Positions 1-7,482 of a stretch of DNA of 64,000 nt are shown here, piece after piece (position 1 is the first letter of the stretch; every line of letters begins with the position of its first letter). The stretch spans positions 62,001 to 126,000 of the forward strand of contig DASYXT010000040.1 in the NCBI GenBank assembly GCA_035934555.1, in the 5' to 3' direction. This stretch comes from DASYXT01 sp035934555. GTDB lineage: Bacteria > Verrucomicrobiota > Verrucomicrobiia > Limisphaerales > UBA8199. A program made the position numbers and the translations under genes. The notes below the pieces were generated by a model. That model was not told the origin of the DNA. It did no database searches and worked only from the letters and a program-made list of their open reading frames with translations.

Positions 1-2
1 AA

Positions 3-353
3 CTGGCAAATTCCTACAAGCTCGCGGTGGCATCAGGGTCGGAACGGATGGTGGTCGAGGAGGTTTTGGCACTGGAGAACTTGTGGCAGCATTTCGGCAC
101 GGTCGTCACTTCCGCGGAGGTGGCCCGGGGCAAGCCGGCCCCCGATATTTTTCTGCGCGCGGCGCAGTTGCTTGGAGTCGAACCGCGCGATTGTTGGGTG
201 GTCGAGGATTCAAAACCCGGCGTGGCGGGTGGCTTGGCTGCCGGGATGCGGGTGATTGCCATTACCAATACCCATCCGGCCGCGGAACTCGCAGGCGCAA
301 GTTACGTGGTGAGTACTTATACGGAAATCTCGAAGCTTTTGCGGCGAGACTAA
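3..353 (+). CDS. HAD-superfamily hydrolase (phosphatase/phosphoglucomutase-like), 5' partial
   Basis: The open frame runs in from the left edge, so the N-terminus with the first catalytic aspartates (motif I) is missing; 116 residues are visible. Motif II is seen as LAVASGS, motif III lysine in ARGKPAPDIF, and motif IV acidic pair in WVVEDSKPGV, followed by GMRVIAITNT. This order is typical of HAD subfamily IA enzymes such as beta-phosphoglucomutase and phosphoglycolate phosphatase, which hydrolyse or transfer phosphate through an aspartyl intermediate in the cytoplasm. The substrate cannot be told from the visible part. Its stop codon overlaps the end of bioA on the other strand by 4 bases, so the two genes converge with no room for a terminator. 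Confidence 0.85.
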   Translation: MANSYKLAVASGSERMVVEEVLALENLWQHFGTVVTSAEVARGKPAPDIFLRAAQLLGVEPRDCWVVEDSKPGVAGGLAAGMRVIAITNTHPAAELAGASYVVSTYTEISKLLRRD

Positions 354-1864
354 ATACTCTTTGCGCCGCCAAGGACCGTGCGGACCGATTCCCGGAGGCT
401 CTCCACCATTCGGTTGAGCTGTTGCTGAGTCGTGCAATAAGGCGGCATCAGGACCACCACGTTACCAATGGGGCGAGTCAGCACGCCTTTACCGGCCATG
501 GCGTCGCAGACCCGAATACCGGCCCGTTCTGAAAGCGCGAACGGTTCGCGTGTGCGCCAGTTCTTCACCAATTCAATACCCGCGATTAGCCCCACCTGGC
601 GGATATCGCCGATTTGGGGAAGTTGCCAGAGGCTGCGCAAAGCGTCACGAAGCTGGCTTTCAAGCCGTTGGCGCCAGCGCAAGCCTGACCGGTCCTGAAG
701 GAGCTTTAGGTTCGCAATCGCAGCCGAGGCTCCGAGCGGATTGCCGGTGAAACTATGTCCGTGGAAGAAGGTCTTGAACTCTGCGTAGTCACCGAGGAAC
801 GCGTCAAACACGGCCTGGGTTGTTAGCGTTGCCGCCAAGGGCATATACCCGCCCGCCAGGCCTTTGGCCAACGCCACGAAATCAGGCTGCACCTGCTCCT
901 GATGCGAGGCCAGGAACCACTCACTTCCCGTGCGGCACAACCCGGTCAGCACCTCGTCAGCGACCAGCAGCGCGCCTTGCGTCCGGGCCAAACCAGTTGC
1001 CCGTTGGAGCCATCCGCTTGGTTGGGCAATTATGCCCGCGGCTCCCTGGATGAGCGGTTCGAAAACAAACGCCGCATACGGATTGCCCTTCTTACGTTGG
1101 CGACAAACCTTTTTCTCCAGCACATCGAGGCATTCCCAATGGCATTTTCGATAATCGCGAGCATCCGCGCGTTCAGCGCGCGCATGATTGAACGGACACC
1201 GATAGCAATAGGGCGCCATCACCTTGTCGGTCTTGAACAACAGCCTGGAGTAGCTCTGGTGGAACAGGTCAATATGGCCCAGCGCGACAGCGCCAACTGT
1301 ATCGCCGTGATATGCGCCATCCAAAGAGAGGAACCGCGGCCGGCGGCTCCGTCCGGAGCGGCGGGCATACTCGTAGGCGAGTTTCAGGGCCACTTCCATC
1401 GCCGTCGAACCGTTATCAGAAAAAAACACCTTGGCCAGGCGGGAGTGCGAATTCGAACGAGGAGAGCGAGTTGGCGAGTGGCGCGATGCAAACCCATCCG
1501 GGTTCGGGCCGGGGCGATTGGCCAGGGCGATGAGGTCGCGTGCCAGGATGCTCGCCGGCTCGTTCGCCAACCCGAGCGCGGAACTGTGGCCAATTCGACT
1601 GAGCTGAGCGCGAATCGCCCGATTCAGCACGGGGTGGTTGTGCCCGTGCAGGTTCGTCCAGATTGAGGAGTTCGCGTCGAGGTATTCGCGCCCATCCACA
1701 TCCCGCAGGACAGCTCCGTTGCCTTCCGCGATTATGACCGGCTTTTTGCGCAGCCAATCCCGCATTTGAGTAAACGGGTGCCAGACATACTGATGGTCCA
1801 GTTTGGCCAATTGCGCCGCGCTGGGTGTGCCCTTGTCACGTTGGCGTCGCTGCTTAGGCGTCAT
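350..1864 (-). CDS. bioA: Adenosylmethionine-8-amino-7-oxononanoate aminotransferase
   Basis: A PLP-dependent class III aminotransferase of 504 residues. It converts 7-keto-8-aminopelargonate to 7,8-diaminopelargonate using S-adenosylmethionine as amino donor, the second-last part of biotin synthesis. Visible marks are the N-terminal HQYVWHPFTQM typical of BioA, SLDGAYHGDTVGAV, the PLP-ring aspartate in LLVADEVLTG, and the Schiff-base lysine in FVALAKGLAGGYMPL. The chosen ATG at 1864 (MTPKQRRQ) overlaps the end of bioF by 11 bases; an open frame extends to 1981, but that would lie deep inside bioF. A cysteine-rich stretch around FNHARAERADARDYRKCH makes the protein somewhat longer than the usual 430 or so residues, as seen in other phyla outside the proteobacteria. 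Confidence 0.93.
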   Translation of the reverse strand: MTPKQRRQRDKGTPSAAQLAKLDHQYVWHPFTQMRDWLRKKPVIIAEGNGAVLRDVDGREYLDANSSIWTNLHGHNHPVLNRAIRAQLSRIGHSSALGLANEPASILARDLIALANRPGPNPDGFASRHSPTRSPRSNSHSRLAKVFFSDNGSTAMEVALKLAYEYARRSGRSRRPRFLSLDGAYHGDTVGAVALGHIDLFHQSYSRLLFKTDKVMAPYCYRCPFNHARAERADARDYRKCHWECLDVLEKKVCRQRKKGNPYAAFVFEPLIQGAAGIIAQPSGWLQRATGLARTQGALLVADEVLTGLCRTGSEWFLASHQEQVQPDFVALAKGLAGGYMPLAATLTTQAVFDAFLGDYAEFKTFFHGHSFTGNPLGASAAIANLKLLQDRSGLRWRQRLESQLRDALRSLWQLPQIGDIRQVGLIAGIELVKNWRTREPFALSERAGIRVCDAMAGKGVLTRPIGNVVVLMPPYCTTQQQLNRMVESLRESVRTVLGGAKSI

Positions 1865-3107
1865 TGGACAAACCCTCGGACACAGGCAACGGTGAGGCGC
1901 ATTGCGAGGCAGATTGACCGTTCTGGCCGTGCCCAGGGGCAAGCCCGAGCTCAAGTAAGGTCTGCGCCAGGAGTTGGACATCTTCAGCAGTGTGGCTGGC
2001 GCTGAGCGTCAACCGAAGCCGAGCCGAGCCGTGGGCCACCGCCGGAAACCGAATGGCCGGGACCAGAAAGCCCCGTGCGCGCAGAGCAGCAGCTTGTTCC
2101 ATAGCGCGGCGCTCGTCACCGACGACCAATGGGCGGATGGCGCTTAGTCGATCTTCAGAAAAACCGATTAATTGGGACAGCTCGCGTGCACGAGTCCAAA
2201 GACGCTTTCGCCGTTCCTCTCCGGCGACCGATTGGACAAACCGAATGCCGGCCGTCGCTGCGGCCGCTGCGGCCGGAACCGGGGCGGTCGAGAAGATGAA
2301 TGGTCTGGCGCGGTTGATGAGCAGGTCAACCAAAGCACGAGAGCCGCAGATGTAACCACCAGCCGCGCCGAGGGCTTTGCTTAACGTGCCCATTTGGACT
2401 TCAATGTGATCGGCGACACCGAGTTCCTCAGCGAGGCCGCGCCGATGCGGACCGTATAAGCCGGTGGCGTGGGCTTCATCGACCATCAGCCAGGCGCCGT
2501 AACGTTCTTTCAGCAAGACCAGTTCGCGCAAGGGAGCGTGGTCACCATCCATGCTGAAGACGCTTTCGGTTATGATGAGTGTGTTGCCTGTGCCCGCGCG
2601 CTTCGTTTGCGCCTTTTCCAGAACGTGTTCAAGGTCGGCCACATCGTTGTGCGCGAAGACGCGAAGAGTTGCGCCGGAGAGCCGGGTTGCATCGACAATG
2701 CACGCATGAACCAATCGGTCCACAATGACCAGATCCTGCTTGCTGATGAGCGCAACGATAGCACCTTGTGCGGCGGCGTAACCCGAGCCGAAACTCAGGG
2801 CGGCCTCTGTGCCTTTGAATTGGGTCAGCGCTTCTTCCAGTTCAGATTGCGGCGTAACCGAGCCGGTGATGAGGCGGGATGCGCCGGCCCCGGCACCATA
2901 GCGTTCCACAGCTTTTTTCGCAGCCTCCTTGAGCGCGGGCTCATTGGCCAGACCCAGGTAGTCATTCGAGGCAAAGTTGAGCAGAATCTGCGTGCCGGTT
3001 TGCAGCAGGCGTCCGGGAGGCGAATCGATCCACCGCAGCTCACGGTAGAGGTCCTGGGCTCGAAGCTTCTTCAGCCGCTCTCCTAAAATCTCGTTGAAAT
3101 TGCTCAT
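1854..3107 (-). CDS. bioF: 8-amino-7-oxononanoate synthase
   Basis: A 417-residue alpha-oxoamine synthase that condenses pimeloyl-ACP (or CoA) with L-alanine to give 7-keto-8-aminopelargonate. Family marks: NFASNDYLGLANEP near the N-terminus, GSRLITGSVTPQSELEEAL, the PLP-binding LMVDEAHATGLYG, and the catalytic lysine in QMGTLSKALGAAGGY. The start at 3107 (MSNFNEIL) gives a 4-base ATGA overlap with the stop of the upstream amidohydrolase, which argues for translational coupling; a start at 3125 would overlap more. It sits between the amidohydrolase and bioA in one minus-strand unit. Other biotin genes (bioB, bioD, bioC/H) are not in the window. Confidence 0.95.
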   Translation of the reverse strand: MSNFNEILGERLKKLRAQDLYRELRWIDSPPGRLLQTGTQILLNFASNDYLGLANEPALKEAAKKAVERYGAGAGASRLITGSVTPQSELEEALTQFKGTEAALSFGSGYAAAQGAIVALISKQDLVIVDRLVHACIVDATRLSGATLRVFAHNDVADLEHVLEKAQTKRAGTGNTLIITESVFSMDGDHAPLRELVLLKERYGAWLMVDEAHATGLYGPHRRGLAEELGVADHIEVQMGTLSKALGAAGGYICGSRALVDLLINRARPFIFSTAPVPAAAAAATAGIRFVQSVAGEERRKRLWTRARELSQLIGFSEDRLSAIRPLVVGDERRAMEQAAALRARGFLVPAIRFPAVAHGSARLRLTLSASHTAEDVQLLAQTLLELGLAPGHGQNGQSASQCASPLPVSEGLSNDA

Positions 3108-4354
3108 GAGGGCGGGAGTGCCCAACGTCCATCAATCATGCTGGCAGAGATCGGTCCGGTATGTTCGAGAACGGTTTCAGCGACGCTCCGGGTTCGACCT
3201 GAGGAAGGCAGGGCGATCAGGTCGGCCCATGCGCCGGGAGTGATTTCCCCGATTTTCCCGGCCAGGCCCAGCGCGCGCGCGCCGTGCAGTGTCCCCATGC
3301 GCACGATGGTTCGGAGCGACAACCACGGTTCGCGTTGGGCCAGCACGCGCATTTCCTCGAACAGGTTCAATTCGACGGCATGGCGGCGGTGCTTGAGGAC
3401 GCTTGCCAGGCTGTCCGTTCCGAGGCAAACATTCACCCCCGCTCGCGCCAGCAGCTTCAAAGAAAAACCCTCATGCCGGAAATACTCGTAGCTGCGCGGA
3501 CAATGAACCACGCTGACGCCGCGCCGGGCCAATAAGGAAGCGTCGCCACGCCGGAGATGATTGACATGCGCCGCCACCAGGCGCGGTTGCAACATCCCAT
3601 GCCGTTCCAAATGCTGCACTGGCGAGCCCAGCCCGCAATCGGACATGTCGCGTCCGCTGCGCCGCAGCCATTCGTACATGTCGCCTTTGGCTTCCGTGAA
3701 CATCGCAAATTCGAGTGCCGACTCGGCGACGTGTGTGCAGAGCGGCCAATTTTTCCGGCGAGCGGCGCCACTGCTCAGGCGCAGCAGTTCCGGAAGCGTC
3801 GAGTAGGGCGCGTGCGGCGAAAGGCCGAGTCGGCAGCGCGGATGCCGGAGCCGCGCGCCGTGGAGGAGCGCGTCCTGGAGGATGGTGGCTGGGGGACGGC
3901 GCTGGGTAATGCCGATGAGTTCGAGAAAAGAAATCACTCGCAGCGGGGTCGTGCGCCAGGCCTGCGGCAGCAGTTCCGGCACTGCTTCGATATCTCCGAC
4001 GGTGGTGGTCCCGGTGCGCGTCAGCATGGCCGCGCCGTCCTTCCAGGATGCGGCATAATCAGCGAGGTCCCAGCCGGCTTTGGTTGAAGTGATTAGTTTG
4101 AGCCAATCACTGAAAGCCTTGGGAGGCGGGAATTGACCGGCCATGTGCGTGTAATCCAAATGGCAATGGGCGTTAACGAGGCCGGGCAGTAAAATGACAT
4201 CGCCCAAATCCACCACCCGCGTGGACGTGCCGGCGGAAAGCTGCCGCCAGGGACCCACCGCCGCAATCCGGTTGCCGGATAAGGCCACCGCTCCGTTGTC
4301 AATCGCTGCGGCAGATACTGGCCAAACTGACCGGGCCCGCAGGATCAGGTGCAC
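3104..4354 (-). CDS. Amidohydrolase-family deaminase (aminodeoxyfutalosine / 5'-deoxyadenosine deaminase-like)
   Basis: A 416-residue metal-dependent amidohydrolase. The N-terminal metal site is LVNAHCHLDYTH; later ligands are in LSPHAPYST, CTHVAES, AAHVNHL, and the catalytic aspartate in NVCLGTDSLAS. This set matches the branch holding SsnA/MtaD, aminodeoxyfutalosine deaminase and 5'-deoxyadenosine deaminase. The exact substrate is not decided by sequence. It starts with GTG, 4 bases after the hpf stop, and its stop overlaps bioF by 4 bases, so it is almost certainly co-transcribed with biotin genes. That context would suit removal of adenosyl by-products of SAM-using biotin enzymes, but a role in menaquinone synthesis is equally possible; both are inference. 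Confidence 0.82.
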   Translation of the reverse strand: MHLILRARSVWPVSAAAIDNGAVALSGNRIAAVGPWRQLSAGTSTRVVDLGDVILLPGLVNAHCHLDYTHMAGQFPPPKAFSDWLKLITSTKAGWDLADYAASWKDGAAMLTRTGTTTVGDIEAVPELLPQAWRTTPLRVISFLELIGITQRRPPATILQDALLHGARLRHPRCRLGLSPHAPYSTLPELLRLSSGAARRKNWPLCTHVAESALEFAMFTEAKGDMYEWLRRSGRDMSDCGLGSPVQHLERHGMLQPRLVAAHVNHLRRGDASLLARRGVSVVHCPRSYEYFRHEGFSLKLLARAGVNVCLGTDSLASVLKHRRHAVELNLFEEMRVLAQREPWLSLRTIVRMGTLHGARALGLAGKIGEITPGAWADLIALPSSGRTRSVAETVLEHTGPISASMIDGRWALPPS

Positions 4355-4358
4355 CCGG

Positions 4359-4712
4359 TCACAGCCCTTTCTCTTTCAGCGTGTGTTTGCCCCGGGATGC
4401 GACCTTGTGATTGCGCGCTTTGAACTTGCTGTGGCGCTTGCGCAATTGTTGCTCGATCTTTTTCGCAACGAGGTCGATCGCCGCGTAGAGATCACTTTCA
4501 ACGTCCTCGGCGAACAGGTCCGGCCCCGGCAGCGCCAGTCGAATCGAGCAGGAAAACTGCCGCTCCGGCGCGTTGGTCTGGTCGCGGTCGAGCGTCACCC
4601 GCGCCATGGTCGCGAAGTGGTCCAGATGTTCGAGTTTACCCACGCGGCTCAACAGCCGCTCTTCGATCGCCTTCGTCAGAGTCACGTTGTGCAGGGAAAG
4701 GATCACGTTCAT
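4359..4712 (-). CDS. hpf: Ribosome hibernation promoting factor, short form (HPF/RaiA family)
   Basis: A 117-residue protein of the sigma-54 modulation / S30AE family. It starts MNVILSLHNVTLTKAIEERL, the characteristic beta-alpha fold opening, and continues with ESDLYAAIDLVAKKIEQQLR, the second helix that lies against the small ribosomal subunit. The C-terminal tail is lysine- and histidine-rich. It lacks the extra C-terminal dimerisation domain of long HPF, so it is the short form. The family binds 30S near the tRNA and mRNA path and shuts down idle ribosomes in starvation. It is the first gene of the minus-strand unit and lies only 4 bases ahead of the amidohydrolase. It is divergent from the parA-like gene. 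Confidence 0.9.
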   Translation of the reverse strand: MNVILSLHNVTLTKAIEERLLSRVGKLEHLDHFATMARVTLDRDQTNAPERQFSCSIRLALPGPDLFAEDVESDLYAAIDLVAKKIEQQLRKRHSKFKARNHKVASRGKHTLKEKGL

Positions 4713-4801
4713 AGGGAAAGCATGACGCGGTATGGGACGAAAATCCAGTGAAACTGTTAGCTAAGCTTGAATCGGAGGCCGCTTTTCATTACATCTGCCG
4801 C

Positions 4802-5578
4802 GTGCCGACCAAAGTCATCGCTGTGGCCAACCAAAAGGGCGGCGTGGGCAAGACCACGACCGCCGTCAACCTGGCGGCCTGCGTGGCTGCGTTTGGCCGG
4901 CGCGTGCTGCTGTTCGATCTCGATCCGCAAGCCAACGCCACCAGCGGCGTGGGTTTGGAAAAAGCTGAAGGCGCCAGCGCCTACCGTGTGTTGCTCGGCG
5001 AAGGGGGACTCGCGGATAAGGTACGCCCGACGGCCTTCGAGCATCTGTCGATTATCCCCAGTGAGGTCGATTTGTGCGGCGCGGATTTCGAGTTGGCCCG
5101 GGTAGATAACCACCTGCACAGGCTCGGCCAGGCCTTGCGCCCGCTACTCGAAGGGGAACAGTTCGAGTTGGTGTTGGTTGATTGTCCGCCGTCGTTGGGG
5201 GTATTGACGTTAAACGCGTTTGCCGCGGCCAACGGCGTGCTCGTACCGCTCCAATGCGAGTATTACGCGTTGGAAGGCATCTCGATGCTGAATCGGGTGA
5301 TGGGTCAATTGCACGATAATGGCGTCAATCCACACCTGGAGTTAACCGGGGTGGTAATGACCATGTTCGACGGGCGGACCAAGTTGTCGCAACAGGTGGT
5401 GGGCGAAGTGCGCGAGCATTTTGGCGAACGGGTGTTCGAGACGATGATTCCGCGCACCACACGATTGGCCGAGGCGCCCAGCTATGGGAAACCGATCATC
5501 CACTACGATAAGTACAGCCCCGGCGCGGCGGCCTATGAGTTGCTGGCCCAGGAATTCCTCACGCGGTTGGATAAATAG
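4802..5578 (+). CDS. parA: ParA/Soj-family partition ATPase
   Basis: A deviant-Walker-A P-loop ATPase of about 258 residues. The Walker A motif is NQKGGVGKTTTAVNLA with the signature lysine, followed by LLFDLDPQANATSG (Walker A') and LVLVDCPPSLGVLTLNA (Walker B). The length and the ending YDKYSPGAAAYELLAQEFL match chromosomal Soj/ParA, which drives origin segregation together with ParB. The GTG at 4802 places the P-loop about ten residues from the start as in the family; another in-frame GTG at 4748 would add 18 residues. Neither has a convincing ribosome binding site. No parB follows; the gene converges with the reductase gene at 5582 with three bases between. Confidence 0.9.
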   Translation: MPTKVIAVANQKGGVGKTTTAVNLAACVAAFGRRVLLFDLDPQANATSGVGLEKAEGASAYRVLLGEGGLADKVRPTAFEHLSIIPSEVDLCGADFELARVDNHLHRLGQALRPLLEGEQFELVLVDCPPSLGVLTLNAFAAANGVLVPLQCEYYALEGISMLNRVMGQLHDNGVNPHLELTGVVMTMFDGRTKLSQQVVGEVREHFGERVFETMIPRTTRLAEAPSYGKPIIHYDKYSPGAAAYELLAQEFLTRLDK

Positions 5579-5581
5579 GAA

Positions 5582-6763
5582 TTAATAGATGTCCCGCAGA
5601 TACCGTCGCTCGGTCTTCATCAGGGTGACGTTGACATATTGGGCCGCGGCTTCCGCCGAGAGACCCCCTTCAGTTTGGGCGATATCGATGAGAGCCTGGT
5701 GCACGTCCTTGGCCATGTGCTTGGCATCGCCGCAGACGTAGAAGTATGCCCCCTTTTGCAGCCAATCCCACAGCTCGCGGCTGTTCTCGCGCATGCGGTG
5801 CTGCACATAAACCTTTTCTGCCTGATCGCGCGAGAACGCGACATCGAGCCGGTGCAGCTTGCCCTGCTGCTGGCATTTGAGGAAGTCGCGCTCGTAAAGG
5901 AAATCGGTTGCGCGATGCTGTTCGCCGAAGAACAACCAATTGCGCCCCGTGGCGCCATCGGAAATCCGCTGTTCGAGGAATGCCCGGAACGGGGCGATGC
6001 CCGCCCCCGGCCCGCACATGATGATGTCACGCGCCCCGTCGGCAGGAAGACGGAAGGTGCGCGATTCCTGCACATATACCGGGATGCTCTTCACGAACAT
6101 ATCCGCGTGGTCGGCCAGAAAGCCTGAGGCCAGCCCTTTCTTGGGACGTCCGTGCGTGTCGTAACGCACAACGGCTACGCAGAGATGCACCTCGTCCGGA
6201 TGCACCTGCTGGGATGAGGCAATCGAGTAGAGCCGCGGAACCACCGGCGTGAGCTGCGATAGAAACGCTTGCGGCGATTCAAAACTCGCTTCGTCAAAAT
6301 CCTTCAGCACATCGACATAATCGCGGGTGTTGATGTACTCACACAGCAGGTCGTTATTATCGAGAACCTCCATCAAGCGGTTGCGCTGCTCACCTTGCGG
6401 AATGGTCTGGGCCAGCGCGCTGACCACTTTGCGGTTGGCGCGATTGACGATATAATCTTCCAGCAACGCCTGCCTCAAGGTGGTCGGCTGGCCGCGCGCG
6501 CCCTGGACCGGGGTGCGCGGATCGAATTCAAGCCACTCGAGCAATTCATCAACCACTTGCGGCGAGTTGCGGCCAAAAGCTCCCAGCGAATCTCCGGGCG
6601 TATAAGTAATCCCGCTGCCGGCGAGGCTTAGCACAAAGTGACGCGTATCCTTGCCCGAGCCTGGCCCGGTAAGCCGGTCGTGTCCGATTAACTCCGCCAA
6701 AAAGGGGTTTTTCCGCGAGTAAGGACTGCTTTTCTCCTGAGGATTGGCTATGCCGGTGCTCAT
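5582..6763 (-). CDS. CysJ-like FAD/NADPH reductase lacking the flavodoxin domain
   Basis: A 393-residue ferredoxin-reductase-fold protein matching the C-terminal two thirds of the sulfite reductase flavoprotein subunit. It shows the connecting FAD domain (GITYTPGDSLGAFGRN), the FAD-binding RLYSIASS, the NADPH-binding CGPGAGIAPFRAFLEQR, YVCGDAKHMAKDV, and the aromatic C-terminus RRYLRDIY. The FMN-binding flavodoxin domain of classic CysJ is absent, so electrons would have to pass directly to a partner such as a ferredoxin or a haem protein. No sulfite reductase haem subunit is adjacent. It lies 78 bases downstream of the pseudouridine synthase gene on the same strand. Confidence 0.88.
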   Translation of the reverse strand: MSTGIANPQEKSSPYSRKNPFLAELIGHDRLTGPGSGKDTRHFVLSLAGSGITYTPGDSLGAFGRNSPQVVDELLEWLEFDPRTPVQGARGQPTTLRQALLEDYIVNRANRKVVSALAQTIPQGEQRNRLMEVLDNNDLLCEYINTRDYVDVLKDFDEASFESPQAFLSQLTPVVPRLYSIASSQQVHPDEVHLCVAVVRYDTHGRPKKGLASGFLADHADMFVKSIPVYVQESRTFRLPADGARDIIMCGPGAGIAPFRAFLEQRISDGATGRNWLFFGEQHRATDFLYERDFLKCQQQGKLHRLDVAFSRDQAEKVYVQHRMRENSRELWDWLQKGAYFYVCGDAKHMAKDVHQALIDIAQTEGGLSAEAAAQYVNVTLMKTERRYLRDIY

Positions 6764-6841
6764 AAGGCGTTATGCTCGAACTTCAACCCTAATATGTAAC
6801 ATAACGGCGGCTGTTGGCAAACCCGCTCTACGAGCTACGGC

Positions 6842-7405
6842 TCAACGCTCGACGAGTCTGCGTTCCCGGGCATCGAGCACGCGCCAGGCGCCGGCGGCCA
6901 ACTCACCGAGAGGAAACTGCCCGACGCGCACGCGAATCAGCCGCAGCGTGGGGTGCCCAACGGCGGCGGTCATGCGCCGGACCTGGCGATTCTTTCCTTC
7001 CATCAATTCCAGTGCCAGCCAGCAGGTCGGCACGTTCTTGCGGAAACGAATGGGCGGTTGTCGCTCGGGCGGGTGCGGTTGCGGCTCGAGGATGCGAGCC
7101 CGGCAAGGCAACGTGCGCCGACCTTGAATCGTCACTCCACGCCGGAGTTGCGCCAGGGCGTCGGGGCCCGGGACCCGCTCGACCTCGACCCAATATTCCC
7201 GCGGATGGGCGTGAACCGGGGTGAGCAACCGCCGATTGAATTCCCCCTCATCGGTCAGAAGTAGCAGGCCTTCCGAATCGGCATCGAGCCGACCAACCGG
7301 ATACACATCCTTGGGGAATGCAAAATCGGCTAGCGTGCGGTTTGAAGAGCCATCGGTGGTGAATTGAGACAGAACACCGAATGGTTTATGAAACGCGATG
7401 AGCAC
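6842..7405 (-). CDS. rluE: 23S rRNA pseudouridine synthase, RluE type
   Basis: A 187-residue RsuA/RluB/E/F-family pseudouridine synthase without an N-terminal S4 domain, as in RluE. The catalytic aspartate is in GRLDADSEGLLLLTDEG; the opening LIAFHKPFGVLSQF and the later LMEGKNRQVRRMTAAVGHPT are also diagnostic. RluE of E. coli modifies U2457 of 23S rRNA; the same target is likely but not shown here. It is preceded on the far side by a short ATCCTGT direct-repeat stretch and diverges from the membrane-protein gene at 7483. Confidence 0.9.
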   Translation of the reverse strand: MLIAFHKPFGVLSQFTTDGSSNRTLADFAFPKDVYPVGRLDADSEGLLLLTDEGEFNRRLLTPVHAHPREYWVEVERVPGPDALAQLRRGVTIQGRRTLPCRARILEPQPHPPERQPPIRFRKNVPTCWLALELMEGKNRQVRRMTAAVGHPTLRLIRVRVGQFPLGELAAGAWRVLDARERRLVER

Positions 7406-7429
7406 GGGCTTTAGGTTCGATGTTTGATT

Positions 7430-7458
7430 TCATCCTGTAAATCCTGTTCATCCTGTCA
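7430..7458. repeat. Tandem ATCCTGT short repeat
   Basis: Three copies of the 7-mer ATCCTGT follow each other at 8-10 base intervals in the gap between two divergent genes. Very similar ATCCTGTAAATCCTGT stretches are known as scattered intergenic elements in Verrucomicrobia and Planctomycetes. No function is visible; it is not a coding region. Confidence 0.6.
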
Positions 7459-7482
7459 AGATGGCTTCACAATAAACCTGGC

